Origin: Uloborus plumipes
Lineage: Eukaryota; Arthropoda; Arachnida; Araneae; Uloboridae
Assembly (NCBI GenBank): GCA_038373865.1
Contig: JAXGGA010003073.1
Span: forward strand, 1 to 64,000
Length of the DNA stretch: 64,000 nt
Direction: 5' to 3'
Part shown: piece by piece, positions 36,601 through 45,500 of the stretch
Layout: each line of letters begins with the position of its first letter
Numbering within the stretch: the first letter of the stretch is position 1
The notes under the pieces: generated by a model
The model's database searches: none
What the model was told of the DNA's origin: nothing
Seen by the model: only the letters and a program-made list of their open reading frames with translations
Program-made: the position numbers and the translations under genes

Positions 36601-38101
36601 TCATTAGAGAGGCCATCGAACCATTATCCAATAAAACACGGACCGATTGCAGATCACCATTTGCATCTCTAATGAAGCATATGGCTGTGCTCAAGAGAAC
36701 GGTTTTACTCAGCCTATTATTTATAACACTTGTAGCAGAAAAGGAACTAACATTCGATTCCGCCGCTCCATGGGGGTAAAAAGGGGTTGCGTCTGCTCTA
36801 AAGGATGACCTCGCGCTTTGATCTTCCGCTAGCACTTGATTCTCGCCAGATCCGTTGTTTATGTCTCTATTTTTCTCATTAGAAGAATTATTTTCTCGAG
36901 CGTAATGAATTAAGCTATGATGAGGCCTTTTACAGAAGCAATTTTTCGCTTTACATTTTTTAGCATTACAATAAGGTGAAAAACATTTAAAACACAATTT
37001 ATTTCCTTTCACTGTTTCCACGCGATCTTTCACAGAAAGTTTTTTAAAATTAGGACATGCAGCAAGGAAATGATTTTCCGAATTACACATGACACATTTA
37101 GATTTATTTACATCGGACACAAATACCTTACTCACATTTTTGGGACTCCGTTTTTCAAAATTATTTTTATAAACACGATTTGATTTTGAAAACGTACTTT
37201 GCTCATTATTATTCCCAGTTTGTGAGGCCATGTATAAATCTAACTCACGTCCTAATTCTTGTGGCTTAAACCACATTTCACCTTGTTTGATACTGACATG
37301 ACTCATTAATTCCTGATTAAGAGAATTACAAATTTGATCAGATACCATTAATTCACATAAATCTTTAAACTCAAAAACATTTCTCAATTGACAATAATAC
37401 TCAAAATTTGAACTTACTCGGGACGCAAACTGTACATAATTTTCGGAAGGCAATTTTTGTGACTTTCGAAACTGATTTAAACACTCTTGTGGTGTTGGTT
37501 GGAATTCCTTTAATACCAAACTCTTAATTTTCTCATAATTACACAATTCTTCCTCTTGAAGATAAACCATTAAATTTCCTATCTTTTCTCCCAATACGTT
37601 CAGCAAAATTTCTGCTTTAAACTCCTCAGGCACATTTTTAGTTTTGAACGCTTTTTCAATTGACTGAAAGAAAAGATTTAAGGATTCCGCTTTTCTTGGT
37701 ACAGGAATTGTTAGGATTTTCACGCTTTTAATTAAGCTCTCTAAATCGCAATTCGTTGACTCATGCTTATGCTCTACTCTAGTATCTAACTGTTTTTGAG
37801 GGTTTTCGTTTCGCAATCTCTCAAGCTCTAACTCTTTCTCAAGTCGAGTTACGGCTATTTTCTCTAACTCTAATTTTTGCTCAATTTCCCATTTTTCCCT
37901 TTCCGCCTTTGCAATTTTATTAGTTTTATCCTCTATTATATTCAAAACAATACTTTGCACAAACTCAATGTCCTCTTTATAAAACTCACTTTCTTCAATC
38001 AAATTTTTTAAATCAATTTTCCTGGCGCGTGCAGGAATAACTAACCCCAATTCCTCAGCTACCACTTTTAGCTCATCTTTATTCAACTCATTAATTGACA
38101 T
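33656..38101 (-). CDS. BEL/Pao Gag-Pol polyprotein, truncated in integrase
   Basis: A 1481-residue single frame encodes the particle protein and enzymes of a BEL/Pao retrotransposon. Residues 8-36 resemble a SAP-like fold, residues about 55-105 are charged and coiled-coil-like, and a CX2CX4HX4C zinc knuckle occupies 336-349, followed by further Cys/His pairs to about 399. The protease motif reads LLDNGS (D492) where DSG is usual. Reverse transcriptase has YVDD at 895-898. RNase H has D1065, E1109, D1139 and D1185. The integrase zinc-binding domain has H1358, H1382, C1412 and C1415. The core begins with D1447 but ends at residue 1481 in VKAIH, so the second Asp and the Glu of the D,D,E triad are absent. 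The first Met follows a 5' leader of about 190 nt. Confidence 0.93.
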   Translation of the reverse strand: MSINELNKDELKVVAEELGLVIPARARKIDLKNLIEESEFYKEDIEFVQSIVLNIIEDKTNKIAKAEREKWEIEQKLELEKIAVTRLEKELELERLRNENPQKQLDTRVEHKHESTNCDLESLIKSVKILTIPVPRKAESLNLFFQSIEKAFKTKNVPEEFKAEILLNVLGEKIGNLMVYLQEEELCNYEKIKSLVLKEFQPTPQECLNQFRKSQKLPSENYVQFASRVSSNFEYYCQLRNVFEFKDLCELMVSDQICNSLNQELMSHVSIKQGEMWFKPQELGRELDLYMASQTGNNNEQSTFSKSNRVYKNNFEKRSPKNVSKVFVSDVNKSKCVMCNSENHFLAACPNFKKLSVKDRVETVKGNKLCFKCFSPYCNAKKCKAKNCFCKRPHHSLIHYARENNSSNEKNRDINNGSGENQVLAEDQSARSSFRADATPFYPHGAAESNVSSFSATSVINNRLSKTVLLSTAICFIRDANGDLQSVRVLLDNGSMASLMTKQCAERLKLRREKTNVLVSCLSNASMTVRSCVKAEIQNTDGSFKREINMLLVEKITDLIPHRRLEVEGQIPINIELADNFMIPQRIDCLLSAEIFYQLLRPGQIHSPNSELFFQNTVFGYVVSGSITETSDSRIHCGVIIEDDLNNTMRKFWELESVEPVSYKNEEAKIAEEHFVKTHYRDKSGRYVVKIPLKQDAKCLGESREIAIKRLSSLWNRLSRDNVYLTLYREFLREYERLGHMKEVTNEKQHPKVSYYMPHHGVYHPEKISSPLRVVFNASSETLTGISFNDLQLNGGVVQDDLFSIMVRFRKHIFAFTADVQKMYRAILVDPSQTCLQRILWKDSVTDNVKTYELATVTYGTTSAPFLATRTLRQLSDDEGKNFPLAASVLREDFYVDDVLSGGKTLSDTKELQQQLIAILKCAGMSLHKWCGNFTELIPTTEKEYEFSSPGEIKLLGVVWKAKPDCFAFKVVVEHDAYPTKRSVLSVIAKLFDPLGLLGPVITKAKIFMQQLWLLKIEWSERLPLREASEWTEFLQSLVTLNNTRIERCIVIRDAQVLEFHGFCDASEKAYGAAIYVRSVSTDGKVAVRLIASKSRVSPIKQVTIPRLELCSAVLLSKLVRKVITALKMDIASVYYYSDSTIVLAWIQKQSRDLKTFVANRVATIQELTEGNKWFHITSGQNPADILSRGADPVNLQSCDLWWFGPTFLQEREVNFPATFDGIQNEELYQRELKNSEGDSMCLLMQTGEILPIIKKCSSFTKLQRIIAWCVRFKKNTRNPLHKTTGSLTASELSASLRCLVKNVQAVHLTKEIQCLQEGQELPNTSKLLNLSPFVDENDILRVGGRLRHSNLPSEQKHPILIPNDNHVCELIINYYHVLYLHTGPEATLTNIRSQFWLINGRTTVKKVLKKCVKCLKVSARGKNQVMADLPSPGVNISRVFTKIRVDFCGVFTIKLKPGIVKSVNKCYICIFICFVVKAIH

Positions 38102-38265
38102 TTTAAATTTAATTGAGAAAGTTACTTACCTAACAAATAGTTAATCCTAACTTTAAGTTAGCTCTCAGAGAACATGAAGGGGAGGAAGGGACACAGTTAG
38201 ATGGCACAGTTCACTCGCACAAATCACACAAGTTCACATTTTTTGATTTTATAAATCAAAACACA
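38102..38265 (-). other. BEL 5' leader
   Basis: Non-coding sequence between the primer-binding region and the gag start, corresponding to the element's 5' untranslated region. Confidence 0.7.
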
Positions 38266-38294
38266 GCCGGTTTCAACTCCGGCTCGACGGACCA
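38266..38294 (-). promoter_or_regulatory. BEL primer-binding site, tRNA-Tyr-like
   Basis: On the plus strand this reads as a tRNA 3' end. A 5-bp T-stem (GCCGG/CCGGC) encloses a TTTCAACT loop, and a 7-nt acceptor strand TCGACGG, discriminator A and CCA follow. CCA abuts the LTR. It resembles the 3' end of arthropod tRNA-Tyr as I recall it (..CCGGCTCGAAGGACCA). The match covers the whole T-arm, longer than the usual 8-18-nt site, with one extra T in the loop. Confidence 0.75.
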
Positions 38295-38507
38295 TGTTGC
38301 GCGGTCCTCGATAGCTCAGTTAATCACTCAAACACAATATTCACACACACACCCACATTTTGTGGACTGTAACATTTTATTCACTTTCAGGACCCACTCT
38401 CAACTCTCGTCCGGCACATATGAATCTCTCTCTCGCTCTGCCATAGCCGCCACTTATCATTGGCGTCAGGCGTAGGCGTTACACATAACATCTGGTATTT
38501 CTCAACA
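38295..38507 (-). repeat. BEL 5' LTR
   Basis: 213 bp. Compared with the other LTR it has a 1-bp and a 3-bp deletion and three substitutions. The stretch TCGATAGCTCAGTT at 38308-38321 (also 33269-33282 in the other LTR) is identical to the 5' part of tRNA-Tyr as I recall it. Confidence 0.93.
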
Positions 38508-38512
38508 AACAG

Positions 38513-40144
38513 TATCACTCTGATAGTGCCGAAAAAAATGAGAACTGCCTTATTGCTAATAAGACGTAACTGGTAAACTGATTTTAAAAAATAATCTACT
38601 TTCCCGAAGTAGCTTGATGTTTTTGATTAAAAGCACTCTGATATATTCTAATGCTTAGTGAAAATGAAAAATAAACTGATCCGTTTTTCTTAGTATTTTT
38701 TCTCTTGTTCTCGTTCTTAGCTATTTCGTGCTTGCCTATTCGTTCAATGCTCTAATTCCCTCTCAAAATTCCACATTCTAGTAATGGCACTTGAATGGCA
38801 AAATCAGGTTTAGAAAAGGTTTTTTGACTTGAGCGGCTTGGCCCAATGAAGGTAAAAGTGTTCTCGGAAAACCGATATGAAATTAACAGTGATGAAGAGT
38901 GCACTTGCATAAATTTTGTTCTCAGCTCTCCGAAAGGAAATTATGAGAAACATAAGATATAATTTTTAAAACTGTTTATTATTATTATTACTATTGTTAA
39001 TATTGTTGTTGTTGTAATTATTGTTATTATTATTAGTATTGTTAATATCGTTATTGTTGTTATTATTATTGTTTTTTTATTATTAGTATTGTTAATATCG
39101 TTATTGTTATTATAATTATTGTTGCTGTTATTATTATTGTTATTATTATTATTGTTGTTGTTATCATTTGTTTATTTATTCACCAATTCACCAACAGGGC
39201 TGACGAGAGGCCAGGTCAGCCCAGGCCGAAACTAGGGGCCTACCCCTTCAGGGCTTTCCGGTTTTGAAGAGGAGTGGTGTAAATTTTATAATTTTCATGG
39301 GGAAGAGCAAGGGGATTACCAATTTGAAAAAGGACCCGTCTTGCTTCTGTTCATCAAAACAAATGTGTCTTTCTTTTTACTTCTTTTTACGTAGTACAGG
39401 AAGTATTGTGATCGCGAAAAAAAAATTCACTCAAATTTGGGTCTAAAGTTTGATTTGGCTCAACCCCGAATGAATGTTCAGTAGTTTTTTCGACCTGTCA
39501 GCACGTGCATATGTACCTACCAACATATAAATAGCCGAACAATCCTTTTCAACCACCCCCGAGTTAATTACGACGAGTTTTCTCGTGACGTCTGTATGTG
39601 CGTATGTATGTGCGATGGGCGTATGTATGTGCGTATGTATGTATGTGTGTCACAGAACTCAAAATCTATATGCCGTAGAATCTTCTAGTTTAGTATGAGG
39701 CTCTGAGGATGGTCTAATTGTGCACCTCCCCTTGTGGTTGCATTCGAATGTTCCCAAGGGGGTGTTTTACCCCTTTTTAGGGGTAAATCAGTGTTAATTT
39801 CAATGCAGACTCAAATGATATGAATTGGCGCGACCACTTGGCGATATGTCGCCAAGCTTTTGGTCGCCAAGTGTTTGAAGCCAACTGGGCGACATATCGC
39901 CAAGTTGGGGACTTTTTTTTTTGAATTTGAGTTCAACTTGGCGCTATTGGCGATATTTTGCGAATAATTCACTGATTGATTTTAAAATCGGTAATATTTA
40001 GAAAATTAAGCATTGTAAAACATTTTTCTGCACTGATTCGTGGCAGATTAGGGGTGTAAATATTTGAATTGTTACCTTGCTCACACCAAGCACTTTTTTA
40101 ACTCTTAAGGCAACTACTAAGAAATTTACACGTAAAAGGAAGTA
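38513..40144. other. Non-genic stretch with trinucleotide repeats
   Basis: A degenerate (TTA/TTG)n microsatellite lies at about 38976-39170. A fragment with a CAGGGCTGACGAGAGGCC end, related to the element at 23187, starts at 39197. GTATGTATGTGCG words cluster at 39590-39650. TGGCGA/TCGCCA words cluster at 39824-39965. No gene supported. Confidence 0.5.
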
Positions 40145-40152
40145 GTGTGGGG

Positions 40153-40335
40153 CAGTAGCGTACATAGACTAAGGTGCGCTCCCCCGCAAAATTTGTAAGT
40201 GCGCCCCCCCCCCCACTATAAAAATATAAAACGTATTCTTCCCGTGTAACTGTTGTGTTATTTTTCTGGGTCGCGCGCCCTGAAACCTCTTACGCCCCCC
40301 TCCCCCGCGCCGCGGGGGCTCTATGTACGCCACTG
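40153..40335. mobile_element. hAT-type MITE, 183 bp
   Basis: CAGTAGCGTACATAGA pairs with the right end (reverse complement CAGTGGCGTACATAGA). GTGTGGGG is duplicated exactly (40145-40152, 40336-40343). A decayed relative is at 8118-8294. Confidence 0.92.
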
Positions 40336-40414
40336 GTGTGGGGTCCATACCAGATTTTTGTTAAAGGATTTAAATAGAAAACGTTCTCTATTAATTTCGC
40401 GCTAATGTACATAT

Positions 40415-41030
40415 TGTAACGAGTCCATAGCACCTTCAACTTTCTTCAAATGAGCATTCCAATCTTGAGGAAGTAACTATAAATTTATTTACAAGTATTT
40501 ACACTATTTACAATAAGAGCAGAAAACAATTGCTAAACATCAGCAATTAGGCAACAAACAGTACACTGTACTCTCAACAGTAACTCAGCACCACGTATCT
40601 AACGTGAACAGTAATTAAGCAATTACAAAAGCAAAACAACCGTCCGCCCAAGCGAACGAAAACGAGCATCTCAGAAAACCCATCTGAGAAAAACTGACTG
40701 ACTTGTGTTCAAGGCCAGCTATTTATACACGGAAAGAATTCCCGACAACTTTCTAGTAATATCTGGAATATTCCAAATCATTCATAACTTTAAACAATTC
40801 ATTCAAGAAAACGCTAGAAATAAAAAGAAAAACACCACTCCGAGCGAAAATTTCTTCACGCTTATTAAAGTTAGGGCAAGTGTAAAAACTACAAAGTGTT
40901 ACGGGGCCGGTATACTAGTGATAAAGGTGATATCTTCAGATACTTTTGCAACATGACGTCAGATAAAACCAAAACTAATGAAAATGATGCAAGGCAGGAA
41001 AAACAACAACTATTTACAAGATTTGTAACA
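40415..41030 (-). repeat. Gypsy 3' LTR
   Basis: 616 bp, near identical to the copy at 46108-46723. On the minus strand it holds a TATA box TGTATAAATAG (40719-40729), a TCAGT initiator-like motif about 28 nt downstream (within 40692-40702), a CRE palindrome TGACGTCA (40954-40961) and AATAAA (40484-40489). Confidence 0.97.
40692..40729 (-). promoter_or_regulatory. Gypsy LTR core promoter
   Basis: TATAAATAG followed about 28 nt later by AGTCAGTCAG, an arthropod-type initiator, on the minus strand. The spacing fits RNA polymerase II start selection. The same promoter is present in the other LTR at about 46385-46422. The LTR at 46108, being the element's 5' LTR, would drive the genomic RNA. Confidence 0.75.
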
Positions 41031-41043
41031 TTGCCCCCTTCCC
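41031..41043 (-). promoter_or_regulatory. Gypsy polypurine tract
   Basis: GGGAAGGGGGCAA on the minus strand lies directly upstream of the 3' LTR. This is the expected place for the plus-strand DNA primer. Confidence 0.85.
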
Positions 41044-41262
41044 AAGGACTGCACGTCCCGGGCAGTACAATCCCCAGAAAGGAAGCAAGGGAAAATTTAC
41101 AGGTGCACACATTACATGATGATCAATCATAAACATGATAAACAATAACAATGAGAACATGAAAGAAATAATCACATTGATGAAGTAATATTACAGACAA
41201 TTAAAGGCAAAAGTTATTTACAAAATTTACAAACACATTACCATGGTAGCTTTCGATTTATT

Positions 41263-42567
41263 TTACGAACTATGGCCATAGTATGGGGCTAGCCGATCAT
41301 AATGTACAACTCTGGGTTTTGAATGTGATGACTTCTGGATCCTCACTACGACGTCGTTCAGCCGGTGAAGGACTGTGTAGGGTCCATCCCAATGCGACTG
41401 CAATTTGGGTGACAGACCTTTACGTCGGATGGGATTCCATAGCCACACCTTGTCACCTTCTTGAAAGTCATGGCCAGTGGACCTTGTGTCGTATCGGGTC
41501 TTCATTTTCTCCGTCGCGATGTTGATTCGCTCCCGTGCGAAGTGATGAACGTCCTCCAACCGGGCCTGGAGATCCTGGACGTACTCCTCAGGCGATGAAG
41601 GCGCATCTGGAGGGAGACCGAAGACGAGATCACAAGGCAGCCGAAGCTCTCGGCCGAAGAGCATCTGTGATGGGGAATATCCGGTGGTCTCGTGGACAGC
41701 ACTGCGGTAGGCCAGCAGGAACAGAGGAAGTTTCTTGTCCCAATCCTGTTGATTTTTGGAGACCATAAGCGAGAGATTATTAAGAATTGTCCTGTTAAAT
41801 CTCTCCACCATGCCGTCCGATTGTGGGTGTAGTGGTGTCGTTCGAGTTTTCTCAATTTTGAGGATTTTACATAGGCCCTTAAACACAGCTGAGATGAAGT
41901 TTCTCCCCTGATCGGAATGGATCTGCAAGGGTGTCCCATATCTCGAGATCCAATTCTGGACTAGAGTCTCTGCTACAGTGGTAGCTTCTTGATCCGGAAT
42001 GGAATATGCTTCGGGCCACTTGGTAAAATAGTCAATGGAAACGAGGATGTATTTGTTCCCATCAGTAGTTTTCGGTAGAGGACCAAGAATGTCGATCCCG
42101 ATTCGTTCGAAAGGAGCTCCTACGTTGTAAAGATGTAGCTTCCCGCGGCTTCTTCTCTTCGGTCCTTTACGGGCAGCACAGGCGTCACAAGAATGACACC
42201 ACTTCTCCACGTCATCCTTCGCCTTGCTCCAGAAGAAGCGCTCTCGAACCTTGTGGAGGGTTTTCAGGATACCAAAGTGTCCTCCAGTCGGACTACTGTG
42301 CAATTCCTTTAGAACGTCTAGAATTCTTGATCTGGGAAGGAGTAACTGCCATTTGAATGCTTTACCATCGTCAGATTCCCATTTCCGATACAGGACGCCA
42401 TTTCGCAACTGGAGAGATTTCCATAGAGCCCAGTATCTTTTCGTTGCAGGACTGTAGATAGAAATGTCTTGCCAGCTAGGTTGCCGACTGTCTTTTTCCA
42501 TTAACTCTATGATAGGCTTTAGGTCTGGGTCCTCAAGCTGATCTTTTCTAACTTGGTCGTCACTCAT
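41263..42567 (-). CDS. Gypsy integrase (frame-separated part of Pol)
   Basis: A 434-residue frame encodes the retroviral-type integrase that inserts the element's DNA. An HHCC zinc-binding domain uses H90, H97, C127 and C130. The catalytic core has D159, D219 and E255, with the standard 35-residue gap between the last two. A GPY/F module follows (GPY at 395-397), then a short basic C-terminal region. The frame starts with an ATG that overlaps the stop of the upstream gag-pol frame as ATGA, in a different phase. In most Gypsy elements integrase is continuous with RNase H, so a one-base deletion at the junction is the simplest explanation. Re-initiation or programmed frameshifting is possible. 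All catalytic residues are intact. Confidence 0.95.
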   Translation of the reverse strand: MSDDQVRKDQLEDPDLKPIIELMEKDSRQPSWQDISIYSPATKRYWALWKSLQLRNGVLYRKWESDDGKAFKWQLLLPRSRILDVLKELHSSPTGGHFGILKTLHKVRERFFWSKAKDDVEKWCHSCDACAARKGPKRRSRGKLHLYNVGAPFERIGIDILGPLPKTTDGNKYILVSIDYFTKWPEAYSIPDQEATTVAETLVQNWISRYGTPLQIHSDQGRNFISAVFKGLCKILKIEKTRTTPLHPQSDGMVERFNRTILNNLSLMVSKNQQDWDKKLPLFLLAYRSAVHETTGYSPSQMLFGRELRLPCDLVFGLPPDAPSSPEEYVQDLQARLEDVHHFARERINIATEKMKTRYDTRSTGHDFQEGDKVWLWNPIRRKGLSPKLQSHWDGPYTVLHRLNDVVVRIQKSSHSKPRVVHYDRLAPYYGHSS

Positions 42568-45500
42568 GGATCAGGATCTGAAGATGATGAAGTAGCAGTA
42601 ACTTGACAGGCAGTAGGGATTGTCGTCCCGTACTGTTTCTCAATTCGGGAGCAATAATGGCAGTTCTCGGAACAAGGTCTTCTTGATAATGCGTCAGCAT
42701 TACCGTGTGACAAACCTTTTCGGTGCTTAATCTCGATGTCATATTCCTGGAGCCGCTGTATCCACCTGGCTACCTGGCCCTCTGGATTCTTGAAATTCAA
42801 CAGCCAAGTTAAAGAGGCATGATCAGTCCGGAGCAGGAATTTACGGCCGTAGAGGTAATGATGGAAATGTTCTACAGCTTTAACTATGGCGAGCAATTCC
42901 TTTCTCGTGACACAATAGTTTCGCTCCGACTTGGATAAGCATTTGCTCCAGTAAGCGATGACATGTTCGTTACCGTCTATTTCTTGAGATAAAACAGCTC
43001 CAACGCTCTCGTGGCTCGCATCAGTATCAAGTATGAAGGATTTTTCAGGCTGAGGATAAGAGAGAATAGGCGTTGATGTTAAAGCCTCCTTCAGCTGTAG
43101 GAATGCATCCTCGCATTCTTTGGACCATTCAAATTTTTGTTTGCTCTCCGTCAGCTTATGCAAAGGTCGTGCAATATTGGAAAAACCCTTCACAAACTTC
43201 CTGTAGTACGTGCAGAGCCCCAGGAAACTTCGCAGCTGATGGACATTTTCGGGGCGGCTCCAATTCTTGACTGCAGATACCTTATCTGGATCGGTTCGTA
43301 CACCCTCAGAAGAGATAATGTGACCAAGGTAGTTCACCTCACGGCGGAACAAATTACATTTGGACGGGCTTAACTTCAGGTTGGCTTCCTTTAGCTTTTG
43401 CAGCACCCTCCTAAGATTAACCAAATGTTCCTCAAAACTGCGTCCTATGATGATGATGTCGTCCAAGTAGACAAGACAGGATTCATAAGAGAGTCCTCGC
43501 AGCACTGATTCCATAAGACGCTCGAACGTGGCTGGTGCATTGCAGAGGCCGAAGGGCATCACTTTAAACTGCCACAAGCCTTGTCCGGTTGTAAACGCCG
43601 TCTTCTCTCGGTCGTCGGGGTGTATCTCCACCTGCCAGTAGCCGCTCTTTAAATCCAGGGTCGAAAACCACTTGTGTCCGGAAAGGGTGTCCAGAGTGTC
43701 ATCGATCCGTGGAAGAGGGTAACTGTCCTTCTTGGTGATGTCATTCAGGCGTCGGTAGTCAACACAAAATCTGGTGGAGCCGTCTTTCTTTCGGACCAAG
43801 ACGATCGGGGATGCCCAAGGACTGGATGAGGGTTCGATGACGTCATTCTCCTGCATCTCTTTTACGAGGATCTCAACCTCTTCCTTCTTGGCGAACGGTA
43901 GTCGTCTTGGATGCTGCTTGATAGGGGGATGATCTCCAGTGTCGATCCTATGCTGCGCTAAACTCGTGCGACCAACATCTTCGGGTGTAGATGAAAACAC
44001 CTGCTTGAAGTCGTCCACCAATTTTTCCGCAGCGTATCTTTGATCCTTCGATAATGGTGCACTCCCAATTAATTTCGAAGTCAAGGACTCGGAAGACACA
44101 GTCTCGGAGGAATCAATTCTTCTGATGATGCAGTTTACGGGAGTACAAGTTGCCAACACTTCTCCTTTCTTAATATTCCTCGGTCTTTCACTCACATTGG
44201 CGACTCTCACAGGAACTGCATTCTTTGAAAGGTCCACAAGTGTAGATGCCACTAGTACTCCTTTTGGGCTATTATTCTGGTTAGGATATTCAATTAAGCC
44301 GAATTTAAAGCTGTTGTTTTCTTTGATGGAGCCAGGTATTAGTACTTCTGATCTAGAGGGAATCAATGAATCAGTTTGGGCTATTATTTGATGAGCAGAT
44401 TTTAAGTTATTCTCGGTATTGAAAATCACTATGTCTTCCCTCATCGAGTGCAGCTCATTATTTCTACAGTCAATAGAAAAATCAAATTTTCTCAAAAAGT
44501 CCAATCCGAGAATGAAGGGATCTGTAATGTCAGCGACGAATGCCGTGTGATGGTAAGTGGCACTCCCGAACATTATTTCTAAGTTCACTTTTCCTTCAAT
44601 CTCGATTTTGTCACCTGTCACAGTTTGGAGAGTAACGCAGGGCGGCGTCCATAAGATCTTGAGTCCAAATTGACGAGCCACATCAGTCTTAATAATGGTA
44701 ACGTTGGCTCCTGTGTCCACAATCATTTCGCAGGGAAACCCATTCACATAAGCGTAAATAAAGAGTCCGTTGCAGCCGCCACTTCTTGGGGAAATCTGGA
44801 AAACTTTGGGAGACTTCTTCTTTTCTTGGCGAGCTTCGCAGTTTTTTCGTACGTGGCCCTCACCGCCACATTTCCAGCACTTCAGTGGTTGTCTACTTTG
44901 GTCTTTACGAGCCGTAATCTTCTTCAGGATCTCCTTGACCTGTCGCTCAATTTCCGAGAGACGAGTCGAATTCGAATCCGGGGCACTCACTTCCACGCTC
45001 CTGATTGAATGGCGATCCTTGCGGGATGCTTGCTGTGCAGCCTCGAACTTCATTGCGTAGACTAGACCAGATTTAAGATCTTTAATGTCCGCCATCCGGA
45101 GAGCCGTCTGAATTTCTGGACTTCGCACTCCGTCTATGAAGTAGTTCAGCGCCAGGTTATCGCGAACATCCGAAGGACAGTTCGAGAAGGCGAGATGGGA
45201 AAGCCTCTCGACGTCTGCTGCAAAAACTTGCAAAGTCTCTCCGGCCCTCTGCAGTCGGGATTTCAGCTGGAGTTGGCTTATTTCTTTTTGGCATACTTCG
45301 CCAAAGCGAAGCTCCAAGGCCGATGATAAGGCTTCGAAGTCACGGTGCTTGTCCTCTGGAAAGGTCTGTAGTATATCAGCTGCATCCCCTCTCAGCGAGG
45401 CTGCAAGGTGACAGGCTTTCGTGGAAGAGTCCCAGGAGTTTGCTTCTGCAACGATGAGGAACTGCTTCTTGTAAATATTCCACGAGGTCTTCCCGTCAAA

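Larger units (their letters stand above)
33256..38507 (-). mobile_element. BEL/Pao LTR retrotransposon, integrase-deleted
   Basis: The 5252-bp element has direct repeats of 217 and 213 bp at its ends, each running from TG to CA, and the 5-bp target duplication AACAG (33251-33255, 38508-38512). It lies on the minus strand, so the 5' LTR is at the right. The single gag-pol frame carries a zinc knuckle, retropepsin-like segment, BEL-type reverse transcriptase, RNase H and the start of integrase. The integrase is truncated, so the copy should not integrate by itself. The LTRs differ by 3 substitutions and 2 small indels, which indicates a fairly recent insertion. Confidence 0.95.

Noticed and set aside
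40705..40956. 83-residue frame, repeated at 46398-46649
   Set aside because: It lies within both copies of the Gypsy LTR and runs antisense to the element.
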